NCBI GenBank assembly: GCA_017794925.1
Contig: CP051238.1
Span: forward strand, 2,620,179-2,684,178
From: Aestuariibacter sp.
GTDB taxonomy: Bacteria > Pseudomonadota > Gammaproteobacteria > Enterobacterales > Alteromonadaceae
Direction: 5' to 3'
DNA length: 64,000 nt
Part shown: positions 54,474-63,499 of the stretch, one piece after another
Numbering within the stretch: position 1 is the first letter of the stretch
Layout of the letters: the number at the start of each line of letters is the position of its first letter
Translations under genes and position numbers: made by a program
The notes under the pieces: model-generated
Seen by the model: only the letters and a program-made list of their open reading frames with translations
Told to the model about the DNA's origin: nothing
Database searches by the model: none

Positions 54474-55181
54474 ATGTCATACAGCAGAAGAGCGATTTTA
54501 AAATCCAGTGGTGCCCTGTTTTGTGCTTTGGCGATGCCAAAAGTGGCAAGGGCATTGGAAGGTGCTGATTACGATTTTTACTTTACCCGTTTGAGTTATG
54601 AGTCAGGGGACTGGGAGGTCGACGAGAGAATGCCGGCCAATGTGCTCAATTCGTTAATTGAATACACCAGTTTACGGGTTGATTTAACGGAGCGGATTGT
54701 ACCGCTGTCTGATCCGACTATGTTGACCGCGCCATTTTGCTACATGGCCGGGCATAGGTTGGTACAGTTTAATCAGCAGGAACGAGAGAACTTTAAGCGA
54801 TACGTTGAGAACGGCGGCTTTGTGTTTGTCGATGACTGCAATCATGACATTGATGGTATGTTTGCGCGCACCTTCGAAGCGCAGATGGCCGATATTTTTG
54901 GCCCGCAGGCACTGCAGAAAATCCCCAATGATCATCCACTCTACAGTGCGTTCTTTGAATTCGACGGTCCGCCAAGAACATCCATAGAACTAAATGGGTG
55001 GGGGGATGATTTAGTGCATAACTACCTCAAGGCAATAGAGGTGAACGGCAGAATTGGCGTGCTCTACAGTAACAAAGACTTAGGCTGTGAATGGGATTAC
55101 GACTTCAGAAATAAACGCTGGTTAAAAGTCGATAACACCCGGTTTGCGGTGAATATTGTGGTGTATGCCATGACGGCGTAA
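54474..55181 (+). CDS. DUF4159 protein with Tat-like signal
   Basis: 235 residues. The N-terminus MSYSRRAILKSSGALFCALAMPKVARA is a twin-arginine-type signal (SRRAILK). The remainder matches DUF4159: DFYFTRLSYESGDWEVDERMP, FVENGGFVFVDDCNHD (here YVENGGFVFVDDCNHD) and a C-terminal NIVVYAM. The fold resembles glutamine amidotransferase-like ThuA domains. DUF4159 genes are usually clustered with MoxR/DUF58 genes, as here. The spacing to the TldE-like gene (63 nt) and to moxR (27 nt) allows one transcript. Function unknown. Confidence 0.83.
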   Translation: MSYSRRAILKSSGALFCALAMPKVARALEGADYDFYFTRLSYESGDWEVDERMPANVLNSLIEYTSLRVDLTERIVPLSDPTMLTAPFCYMAGHRLVQFNQQERENFKRYVENGGFVFVDDCNHDIDGMFARTFEAQMADIFGPQALQKIPNDHPLYSAFFEFDGPPRTSIELNGWGDDLVHNYLKAIEVNGRIGVLYSNKDLGCEWDYDFRNKRWLKVDNTRFAVNIVVYAMTA

Positions 55182-55208
55182 GTACGCCACCTGATTAGGA
55201 AAGCAGTT

Positions 55209-56222
55209 TTGGAAACACTGACCCAGCAACAATTACAAGAGTTATTGGCTCGTCTAGAGCAAGTGAGTGATGAAATTGGCAAGGTCATTGTTGGCCAGCA
55301 AACGGTAATTAAACAATTACTAGTTAGCATTCTCGCCGGGGGACATTGTCTGCTAGAAGGCGTGCCCGGGTTGGCCAAAACCCTGATGGTCAGTTCACTG
55401 GCGAAAACGCTGGAACTGGATTTTCAGCGCGTGCAGTTTACGCCCGATTTGATGCCCAGCGATATTATTGGCACCGAGATTTTAGAAACCGATCACGACT
55501 CTGGCAAACGCTTCTTCAAATTCCAGCAAGGGCCAGTATTTACGCAAATTCTGCTGGCTGATGAAATTAACCGTACGCCACCCAAGACACAGGCGGCGCT
55601 ACTGGAAGCGATGCAGGAAAAAGCCATCAGCTACAGCGCTCAACGACACGAATTACCCAAGCCATTTTTTGTATTGGCTACGCAAAACCCGGTAGAACAG
55701 GCCGGCACCTATCCGTTACCAGAGGCGCAATTAGACCGGTTTTTAATGTATGTGTCAGTGGGTTACCCCAGCGCTGAAGACGAGGTGGAAATTTTACGCC
55801 GCACCACGGGCTCACAGCATTCTGAACTGCAAAAAATCCTCAGTGGAGATGACATTATCGTGCTGCAAAAATTGGTGCGTGATGTAGAGATCTCGGAACC
55901 GCTGCTCAGTTATGTCAGTCAGCTTGCCCGTAATACGCGCACCAATACCAATACGCCAAGTGTCAGTGACACGGTTAATCAGTTTGTGCAATGGGGCGCT
56001 GGCCCCCGAGCTGGTCAGGCCCTGGTGCTGTGCGCCAAAGCAAATGCTCTGATTGACGGGCGTTTTGCCGCGACACTGGACGATATTCACGCGGTTGCTT
56101 ACCCGGTACTCAGACACCGGATATTGCTGAATTTTCAGGCCGAAGCACAAAATGTCACGGCCGATCAGGTGATTGGAGCTTTATTAAACGATGTTAAAGC
56201 GCCCGCTAGCCCGTTAAGCTGA
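55209..56222 (+). CDS. MoxR-family AAA+ ATPase
   Basis: 337 residues from a TTG start (AGGA 8 nt upstream); no better start is in frame. AAA+ motifs: Walker A LLEGVPGLAKT, Walker B ILLADEINRTPPKTQAALLEAMQE, sensor 1 VLATQNPVEQAGTYPLPEAQLDRF, and a C-terminal lid. MoxR proteins act as chaperones that assemble or activate VWA/DUF58-type proteins, and the DUF58 gene follows 7 nt later. Confidence 0.94.
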   Translation: METLTQQQLQELLARLEQVSDEIGKVIVGQQTVIKQLLVSILAGGHCLLEGVPGLAKTLMVSSLAKTLELDFQRVQFTPDLMPSDIIGTEILETDHDSGKRFFKFQQGPVFTQILLADEINRTPPKTQAALLEAMQEKAISYSAQRHELPKPFFVLATQNPVEQAGTYPLPEAQLDRFLMYVSVGYPSAEDEVEILRRTTGSQHSELQKILSGDDIIVLQKLVRDVEISEPLLSYVSQLARNTRTNTNTPSVSDTVNQFVQWGAGPRAGQALVLCAKANALIDGRFAATLDDIHAVAYPVLRHRILLNFQAEAQNVTADQVIGALLNDVKAPASPLS

Positions 56223-56229
56223 CAGCGAA

Positions 56230-57153
56230 ATGCATTCGTTAATTGATCCGCTGACATTTTCACGTATTAAAGACCTGCCGCTGGTGGCCAAGACCATCGC
56301 GCAAGGTTTTTTACACGGCTTACATAATAGTGCGCAGCGCGGAACCGGCGTCGAATTCAGTCAGTACCGGGTGTATGAGCCGGGCGATCCATTATCCAGG
56401 GTAGACTGGAAGCTATTTGCGCGGTCAGATCGTTACTTCGTGCGCGAAGCGGAGCGTGAAAGTGACATTAATGTTCATCTTGTTCTGGATGCCAGTGCGT
56501 CGATGCTGATGCAAAGTCGCAAGCCAAAAAAGTCCCAGGCAATTGCAGGGGCTGACAGCATCACAAAGTTAGATTACGGCCGTTATTTGCTGGCCAGTAT
56601 CGCATACCTTGCGCATCAACAGGGCGATGCCGTAGGGCTAATGGGCGTATCTGGTATGCAGGTAGACTTTTTACCTGCACTGAACACCCAGCAGCATTGG
56701 CAAAAGCTCATGTTGCAGCTAGCCCGTATCACCAGTGGCGACGCGTTTCCTGACGTTGATATGATGATTAATCAAATCGCCAGTGTGCGCCAACAGGGCA
56801 TTGTTATTGTGGTGAGCGACTTTTACGAACGGCAGCAGGAGCTGACTGATTTTATGCAGCAGTTGGTGAGTCCCAGAACCGATGTAATTGCTGTTCAACT
56901 GGAAACCCAGGATGAAGTTGAGTTTAACTATTCCGGCCAGATTCGTTTTGAAGATCGTGAAACCGGTGAGCATAAACTGGTCAATGCCAGCCAGGTAAAA
57001 TCCGAGTATTTACACGCCAGGAAAACCTTTAATCATACCCTGGCTAACCAACTGCAAGGTCAACGGATCCAGTTGTTGCGAACCACCATCGAACAGCCTT
57101 TGGATAAAGTGCTTTATGACTTCCTGCTTGCCCGCACTAAGGCGGGTAGGTAA
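56230..57153 (+). CDS. DUF58 protein (VWA-like fold)
   Basis: 307 residues. The DUF58 signature GTGVEFSQYRVYEPGDPLSRVDWKLFARSDRYFVREAERE lies at about residues 35-75 (given in parts here), then a VWA-like domain with DASASM (MIDAS-like). No TM helix, so it is cytosolic. It is the usual partner of MoxR. Its end is followed 19 nt later by the BatA-like gene. Confidence 0.92.
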   Translation: MHSLIDPLTFSRIKDLPLVAKTIAQGFLHGLHNSAQRGTGVEFSQYRVYEPGDPLSRVDWKLFARSDRYFVREAERESDINVHLVLDASASMLMQSRKPKKSQAIAGADSITKLDYGRYLLASIAYLAHQQGDAVGLMGVSGMQVDFLPALNTQQHWQKLMLQLARITSGDAFPDVDMMINQIASVRQQGIVIVVSDFYERQQELTDFMQQLVSPRTDVIAVQLETQDEVEFNYSGQIRFEDRETGEHKLVNASQVKSEYLHARKTFNHTLANQLQGQRIQLLRTTIEQPLDKVLYDFLLARTKAGR

Positions 57154-57172
57154 TGTCAGTGAGTGCCTGGTG

Positions 57173-58321
57173 ATGATGAGTTGGTTAACCACCTATTTTG
57201 CAAGCCCTATAGCGCTGTTAGGTTTGCTGGCCATCAGTATTCCCATCATTATTCATTTGTTGAGTAAAAGCAAAGCCAAACCAGTGCTCTTTGGTCACCT
57301 TGATTTGATCCCATCAGGCAAGCAAAAGCCGGTAACTCAACTGACTATCACACAATGGTTTTTGCTGTTATTGCGAATTTTAATGCTGGTGATCCTGGCG
57401 TTGTTGCTAAGTCAGCCACTGCTGCCAGAGCCGACTTCAGTAAGCCCTCAGCAAACAAGGCTGCTAATCACTTCACAGTGGCTTGAATCTGCCGACAAAG
57501 CGCAGCGCGAAGACCTGCTCGACAGATTAAGTAACGGAGCGCAGGCCCTGTTAGCCGGTCATCCTTCCACATCGCTTAGTGCCGAGCAGATCCAAAACTG
57601 GCAGGTGAGGGAAGACACCAGTAAGCTAATAAATCTTTGGGTCGCTTTAGACGATACGCTAAATAATACGGCCGGCAAGGTTGCCGTTTATCACACTGGG
57701 CAGATTGAACAGTTCAACGGGCCCAGAGCATTACTGACCTCGCAGTCTGACAGAATTGAATGGATGCGGATTGATACGCCTTCTCCTGGTTCAGAGGGTA
57801 GTTCAATTAAACCCATTAGCATCGGTGTTATTGAATCTGACGAGCCTGATATCAATTCACACTGGCAAAGTGCCTTATCGCTGATTAAGCAGTACGGTAT
57901 TAAAACGCTAACATGGCAGAACCAGCCGTCTGAGCAGCAAGCCGACTTCAGTCAGTTTTCGGTATGGATTGATATCAGTGAAATGACGGTCTTCACTCAA
58001 CATTCCTCAGAAGTCGTGCCACTAACACGCGTTAATTCGCCTGACTTTCCTTTGTGGTTTGCAGACCAGCTTCTGCTCATCACCGAACAGCAGGATAAAC
58101 GTGTATCGCCGGTCCTGTCTGCCCAGCAAATTCAGTATCGCGCAGAATTACCTGATAACGAGGCCGCCTCGGGAGTCCCTGCGATGGGTTCTGGTGTTCA
58201 GCGAGACGATCCAGCGCGATCTTCGGTGCCTTGGCTGGCAATGTTACTGGTACTGTTATTTTGCGCTGAGCGACTGGTGAGTGAATATTTTGCGCCTGCT
58301 GGTAAGGAGACTCAGCAGTGA
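57173..58321 (+). CDS. BatA-domain membrane protein
   Basis: 382 residues from the ATG at 57173 (or 381 from 57176); the open frame extends back into the DUF58 gene but without signal features. N-terminal BatA-type segment: a TM helix at about 10-28 (PIALLGLLAISIPIIIHLLS), then KAKPVLFGHLDLI and a second TM (about 62-82). A periplasmic domain follows, and a third TM near residue 360 (WLAMLLVLLFCAERL). It is probably one of the membrane partners of MoxR/DUF58. It overlaps the next gene by 4 nt. Confidence 0.82.
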   Translation: MMSWLTTYFASPIALLGLLAISIPIIIHLLSKSKAKPVLFGHLDLIPSGKQKPVTQLTITQWFLLLLRILMLVILALLLSQPLLPEPTSVSPQQTRLLITSQWLESADKAQREDLLDRLSNGAQALLAGHPSTSLSAEQIQNWQVREDTSKLINLWVALDDTLNNTAGKVAVYHTGQIEQFNGPRALLTSQSDRIEWMRIDTPSPGSEGSSIKPISIGVIESDEPDINSHWQSALSLIKQYGIKTLTWQNQPSEQQADFSQFSVWIDISEMTVFTQHSSEVVPLTRVNSPDFPLWFADQLLLITEQQDKRVSPVLSAQQIQYRAELPDNEAASGVPAMGSGVQRDDPARSSVPWLAMLLVLLFCAERLVSEYFAPAGKETQQ

Positions 58322-60651
58322 ATCCAACGCAGCCATCAGTGCTTCATCGGCTACAGGAGCGAATTAACACGGCGAGGCGGGCGTATGTTCGCCGGCTATC
58401 ATTGCGTATCAGTGCAGTTGCGCTGGCTTTAGGCGGGTTCACTTTTGTTGTTAGCGGGATGGGGTGGCTTGCCACACTGCTGGCTGCACTAACCATTATG
58501 CTGTGGCTTGTTATCGAATTACCACGCGGTGCATTAAAGCAGCTTCATACCGAGACTGTACTGCTGTATCTTAACCAGCAGTTTCCGATCTTACAGCACA
58601 GCGCCCAGTTGTTAACTCAGCCGGTACAAGCAGAGGCTTTGTTAAAAACCTTACAGCGTGAGCGCGCAGAGCAAGCTTTACAGACACTGTTAGACGACCC
58701 TCAAGTGCAGTTATTGCCTGCCTATCCATGGCAGTCCGCGGGTTGGGCAAACCTGTGCGTGGCTGTGTTGATAGGTGCGTTGATTGTGGCTCCCGGCTAT
58801 TTCAATCTTAAGATTGGCCTATCTCCTGAGCAAACAGCCTTACCCGGTAATTCTGAAACATTGCTTCAGATTCAGCCGGCTCAGGCGAGTATTGAACGTA
58901 TTCTGGTCACCATTGCTCCGCCAGCATACACCCGGCAAGCCGATATTCAGCAAACTGGTCTGGATATTAGTGCAGTGAAGGGGAGCACCGTTACGTGGCA
59001 GCTAACGTTAAGCCACCCTGAGCAATCTTACTTCTTACAATTGGCCGGGCAACCGGACATAGCGTTTGAACGACAGGGCGATGACATTGTATTAACTCAG
59101 CAGGTTACACGTTCTGGTGTTTATCATATCAGTGATAAACAGGGGATCATTGGTAGCATTCACAGTATCGCCGTAATAGCAGATGACGAGCCGAAAATTC
59201 GCATTACCGAACCTACAACCACCATTACGACCTTTGCCAAAACGGCACAGCCTGCGCCAGTACTAAGCGCTCAGATTAATGATGACTTTGGTATTAGCAA
59301 GGTTGATATTCTTGCGTCGGTGGCAAAAGGGTCGGGCGAGTCAGTAAAGTTTCGCGATGAGATATTTCAGTTCGACACCATAGAGCGTGAGCCGGGAATG
59401 TGGCGCGTTGAAAAGCAATGGGACTTTAGTCAGCTGGATATGGAGCCCGGCGATGAGATCTACTTTACCGTAAGAGCTTGGGATAATCGCGCGCCAGCGC
59501 CTCAAATGAGTCGCTCGGAAACCAAAATATTACGCTGGCTCGACGATGAAGAAGCCCTGGCGATGGGGGACGGTATTTTAATTGATTTTATGCCGGAGTA
59601 TTTTAAGAGCCAGCGACAAATTATTATTGAAACCAAACAACTGATTGCTGAACGGGACATTTTATCTGATGCTGAGTTTGCCGCGACCTCTCGCTCACTC
59701 GGGCAGTCTCAAAGTGATTTAAAACTCAAGTACGGGCAATACCTGGGTGACGAGTTTGACGATGGCAGTGGTGGTCATCAAATGGAAGACGATGTCGCCT
59801 CGCCGCACGTTGATGTTAAGGACGGTGATCACAACGACGAAGAGGAGCACGATGACAGCCCGCAAGTGGCAGCAGGCAACAATGCTCTGGCCCATCATGA
59901 TCATGGTGCTGAACCTGAATCACACGAGACTGACAAGTCTGGTTATCAACAGGTCATTGAGGCGTATGGCCATTCTCATGGTGATACCGATGTTGGCGTA
60001 ATGAACGCGTTAAGCCCCAAGGCACTAATGAAACGGGCGATTGCCTTTATGTGGGATGCTGAACTTCAGTTGTTACTAGGTGAGCCGGAACGCGCGTTGC
60101 CCCATGAAGAAAACGCCTTAACTTACCTTAACAGGGCGCGAAAAGCTGAGCGAATATACATAAAACGCCTTGGCTTTGAACCGCCACCGGTGACTGAAAA
60201 ACGTCGTTATCAGGGCGACTTGAGCGATATCCTCAGCTATCAGCGTTATCGGGATGCGGATCCTGATGATCCTTACATCAGTCATCTGACACACCTGTTA
60301 AATGTGTTAAACCAGGCCAGGCAAACCATAGCATCCGAAAAGCATGCTGAGGTGGCGCTCGATTCAGACATAGTAGACAGTATTGAATTTTTAAAACCGG
60401 CATTTATTGAGCAGGCTCAGAACCGACCCGCCATGGTAAGCCATGTCGCAGCACTGGAGAAAATGCAGTTGGCGAATCGCCTCTGGGTGCGCGATTGCGG
60501 TGAATGCATGATTCGGTTGTATAACGAGTTATGGCAACAACTGGAACCGTTAGCAATACCCGGTCAGTCAAATTCCGGCTACCGTCCGGTCAATCCGATG
60601 GTGAAAGCCTATAGTGAACATTTGTTCAATTCTGACAAGGCGCAACCATGA
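58318..60651 (+). CDS. DUF4175-like membrane protein with a His/Asp-rich insert
   Basis: 777 residues, GTG start with AAGGAG upstream. Two TM helices lie at about 30-66 and one at 142-162, followed by a long extracytoplasmic region that resembles DUF4175 proteins (immunoglobulin-like strand segments, DDFGISKVDILASV, DEIYFTVRAWDN). Residues about 478-558 form a very acidic insert with ten His (487-554), which looks like a flexible metal-binding linker. The C-terminal third is helical. It is coupled to its neighbours on both sides by 4-nt overlaps. Function unknown. Confidence 0.8.
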   Translation: MNPTQPSVLHRLQERINTARRAYVRRLSLRISAVALALGGFTFVVSGMGWLATLLAALTIMLWLVIELPRGALKQLHTETVLLYLNQQFPILQHSAQLLTQPVQAEALLKTLQRERAEQALQTLLDDPQVQLLPAYPWQSAGWANLCVAVLIGALIVAPGYFNLKIGLSPEQTALPGNSETLLQIQPAQASIERILVTIAPPAYTRQADIQQTGLDISAVKGSTVTWQLTLSHPEQSYFLQLAGQPDIAFERQGDDIVLTQQVTRSGVYHISDKQGIIGSIHSIAVIADDEPKIRITEPTTTITTFAKTAQPAPVLSAQINDDFGISKVDILASVAKGSGESVKFRDEIFQFDTIEREPGMWRVEKQWDFSQLDMEPGDEIYFTVRAWDNRAPAPQMSRSETKILRWLDDEEALAMGDGILIDFMPEYFKSQRQIIIETKQLIAERDILSDAEFAATSRSLGQSQSDLKLKYGQYLGDEFDDGSGGHQMEDDVASPHVDVKDGDHNDEEEHDDSPQVAAGNNALAHHDHGAEPESHETDKSGYQQVIEAYGHSHGDTDVGVMNALSPKALMKRAIAFMWDAELQLLLGEPERALPHEENALTYLNRARKAERIYIKRLGFEPPPVTEKRRYQGDLSDILSYQRYRDADPDDPYISHLTHLLNVLNQARQTIASEKHAEVALDSDIVDSIEFLKPAFIEQAQNRPAMVSHVAALEKMQLANRLWVRDCGECMIRLYNELWQQLEPLAIPGQSNSGYRPVNPMVKAYSEHLFNSDKAQP

Positions 60652-62627
60652 ACAGCTATATGAGTGAGACTGTCCATATCGAACTGCTCGGCCGGCTACC
60701 CTCGTCATGGTTACTGCCTCTTGCCATCATCTGTTTCCTTTGTGGCGTGGTTTCTCTGGGGTTAGTGTTTAACCGTCTCAAACTGCGCAAAGGCCGCTTA
60801 GTGCTCGTTACCGGCCTTAACCTGCTAGCCTGGTTAATGCTAATTGCGATACTGAGCCCTGTACAACTGCGTGATGACGAACCGCCTGAAACCGTTTTGG
60901 TGACCTCCAGTGCATTGCTCCTAAGTGAAGCTTTGTTTGACGACATTAAGCCGGACGCATCCTTGTGGTTTACCCAGGATTCCTGGTTAAGGCTCTCGCA
61001 AACGAGTTGGTTCAAGCAATTGAACATCCAGCGCCCGAACATTGTGCGTGAACCGGAAGACATTATTTGGGCGGAGCCTCAATTGCAGCATCTTCGGGTA
61101 GTGGGCGATGGCCTGACGGCGCAACAATGGCAACGATTTACCCAGCGAAAACCTGACGAGTCGTCAGCTATGAAGGTTTCCCTGGACGACGTGAAAACCG
61201 TCACCGGGCCGGTGTCTATGCGATGGCACCGGCGGCTAACCCGCGGTCAGTGGCAGCATGTCAGTGGCATGTTACAAGTTGCGAAAGACCAGGCCGAAGG
61301 CAACCTGCAGCAAACCTTGTATCAGGTGCAGCTTAAGGATCCGGCGGGGCAGATTGTGGCACAGCAAACTGTGCGTAACGGCGAGGCGTTTGATTTGGTG
61401 GCTAACGTCAAAACCGAAGGCCTGTGGTTATATCAATTACAGCTTTTTAACGCCTTGAGCGATCAACCTGTTGCTGATGAAACCGTGGCTTTTGAGGTGG
61501 CGCGCCCAACGCTGGCAAAACTCCTTATTCGGCAATCTGCCCCGTCATTTGAAACGCGGCATTTAAAAAACTGGGCAGTTGACCAAGGAGCACAAGTCAC
61601 AGTTGAAACCCAAATCAGTAAAAAGCGCTATATTTCAGAACACGCCAATTATCCTCAGGGTGAGCGCAGTGAGAACGACGCCGCAAAAGTGGATTCACTG
61701 GATACGCTCAGTGTACTGAACCAATATGATATGGTGATCATGGATAGTCGAAGCCTGATGAACCTGACTGACAGCCAGCAAGGGAATTTGGAGAGTGCGG
61801 TTAAGGGCGGCTTGGGGTTGCTGGTTATTGGTGATTCAACACTGTTCACTGAGAGCAACATGCCAGCCTTGCTGAACGCTTTTCAGATAAGTCGTAATGA
61901 AACCAGTGAGAGCGACCAACGTTTATTGACCTGGCAATTTGATCGAGTCGGGGAGCCCCTGAATGTCTTACCGGCCGAGATAGCGACCCGTAACGGGTTT
62001 AGTTTGGTGCGCGGCACTGATGGGCGGGTGGTTGTACCTGGCACGTCTTATGGTTTGGGTAAGGTAGCGATAAGCCTGACGAATCAAACGCATCAATGGC
62101 GGACCGCCGGGCTGGCGCCGCTGTTTAGTCGACACTGGCACTATCTGATTGAAACGCTGGCTCGCCAATCAAGCGCAATGTATGTGCTTCCGACAGAGGA
62201 TGGGCACCTGACGCAGGTAAGACAACCATTGCCGCAATGTTTTGCTGCCAATGCCGCTTTGCAAAGCGACATCCATGCTTATTCGTTTAATTATCAGGGG
62301 GAAGGGAATATCCCGATAGAACTATCGCCTCGGGTTGATGAGGTTAACCAGAATCTTGCCTGTAGTACGGTTTATCCGGCTTATTCTGGCTGGCAGCATA
62401 CTCACTTATCAAACTCAGGTGAAACCGTAACCCAGTCGTTCTACGTGTATAAAAACAATGATTGGAAGGCATGGCAACAGCAATTAAAGCAACGTGCCGG
62501 GCAGCGGATACTTCGTACTAATCCGGTAACAGCCTCCCACGCTGTATGGTCAGAACTTTCGCTCTGGCCATTCTGGTGGGGCCTGTTGCTGATTTGTTTG
62601 TTACTTTGGATTGAACGTAAATTTTAA
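60648..62627 (+). CDS. Large membrane protein with glutamine amidotransferase-like domain
   Basis: 659 residues. Two N-terminal TM helices (about 20-38 and 50-70), an extracytoplasmic beta-rich region, and a ThuA/GATase-like segment (about 365-480: YDMVIMDSRSLMNL, GLGLLVIGDSTLFTE, FSLVRGTDGRVVVPGTSYGLGKVAIS), ending in a C-terminal TM (WPFWWGLLLICLLLWIERKF). This architecture is common at the end of MoxR/DUF58/BatA clusters. The ATG overlaps the upstream stop (ATGA). Exact role unknown. It converges with the yehS-like gene 6 nt away. Confidence 0.8.
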   Translation: MNSYMSETVHIELLGRLPSSWLLPLAIICFLCGVVSLGLVFNRLKLRKGRLVLVTGLNLLAWLMLIAILSPVQLRDDEPPETVLVTSSALLLSEALFDDIKPDASLWFTQDSWLRLSQTSWFKQLNIQRPNIVREPEDIIWAEPQLQHLRVVGDGLTAQQWQRFTQRKPDESSAMKVSLDDVKTVTGPVSMRWHRRLTRGQWQHVSGMLQVAKDQAEGNLQQTLYQVQLKDPAGQIVAQQTVRNGEAFDLVANVKTEGLWLYQLQLFNALSDQPVADETVAFEVARPTLAKLLIRQSAPSFETRHLKNWAVDQGAQVTVETQISKKRYISEHANYPQGERSENDAAKVDSLDTLSVLNQYDMVIMDSRSLMNLTDSQQGNLESAVKGGLGLLVIGDSTLFTESNMPALLNAFQISRNETSESDQRLLTWQFDRVGEPLNVLPAEIATRNGFSLVRGTDGRVVVPGTSYGLGKVAISLTNQTHQWRTAGLAPLFSRHWHYLIETLARQSSAMYVLPTEDGHLTQVRQPLPQCFAANAALQSDIHAYSFNYQGEGNIPIELSPRVDEVNQNLACSTVYPAYSGWQHTHLSNSGETVTQSFYVYKNNDWKAWQQQLKQRAGQRILRTNPVTASHAVWSELSLWPFWWGLLLICLLLWIERKF

Positions 62628-62633
62628 CGCGTA

Positions 62634-63305
62634 TTACCGGCGTTTCGTTGGCGGGCGTTTTTTGTCTTCATTGTTGTCTGGCTTGTGCCAGACCTTGATT
62701 CTTCCTGCGGGCTTGGCCGGCTTTTTCGAATGCTCCTGAGACGACGCTGAACGTTTGGGTTTTGACTTTTTATTTAATGACTTCTTCACCGCTGGAGAGT
62801 ATATCGGTTTGCCATTGTCAGCAACCGGACTGTCAACATCAGGACGCAATTTACGGGCTAAGCCAAGTAAGAAATAGCGTAATACCTGATCGCCACAGGG
62901 CTTAAAATTACGGTGGTCGGGTTTTCGGAAAAACGCCGACATTTCACTTTTACTCATATTGAAATTACCCAACTTCATTACTTCAAGCATGTCGTCATCA
63001 CGAAATGACAGGGCAATTCTTAGTTTCCGCAAAATCTCGTTATTACTCAGATATTCACCTTTTGCCAGTTGTGGTGGCGGCGTCTCTGATTGTGCGCCGC
63101 GCATCTTAATGATCAGACCATCAAGAAACGTCGCCATGATGCTATCACGGCAAGGCAGGTAACCCGGTTCTTCTTCCTTCTTCATGTTGGCTTTGAGATA
63201 TTCGATATCCATTTTGTAGCCAGCCAATTTAAAGATATTGATGGCCGCAATATCATCTATTCGAAGGGCAAAGCGCACTCTGCGTAAAACATCATTGTGA
63301 TTCAT
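62634..63305 (-). CDS. yehS: DUF1456 protein (YehS-like) with basic tail
   Basis: 223 residues. Two tandem DUF1456 repeats: NDVLRRVRFALRIDDIAAINIFKLAGYKM (about 3-32) and NEILRKLRIALSFRDDDMLEVMKLGNFNM (about 88-116), each followed by a C(R/G)D segment. E. coli YehS has 156 residues; here a Lys/Arg/Pro-rich disordered tail of about 65 residues is added, which might bind nucleic acid. Function of the family unknown. Confidence 0.88.
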   Translation of the reverse strand: MNHNDVLRRVRFALRIDDIAAINIFKLAGYKMDIEYLKANMKKEEEPGYLPCRDSIMATFLDGLIIKMRGAQSETPPPQLAKGEYLSNNEILRKLRIALSFRDDDMLEVMKLGNFNMSKSEMSAFFRKPDHRNFKPCGDQVLRYFLLGLARKLRPDVDSPVADNGKPIYSPAVKKSLNKKSKPKRSASSQEHSKKPAKPAGRIKVWHKPDNNEDKKRPPTKRR

Positions 63306-63499
63306 AGTAAGACTTATTAGTTTGGCGATCTGCTGCGGTATTCAATTTAAACCTTGCCTCAAACATGAGATAAGCCTAAGTGGCAGAAAGACCTGAATAA
63401 TGTGGCAAAACGTGCCAGTTCTTTATCGTATAGTATACGTGAAATGCATACGCGGAGCATTGTTTAGTAGGTAGTAATGCAGACAATAAAAAGTTTTCG

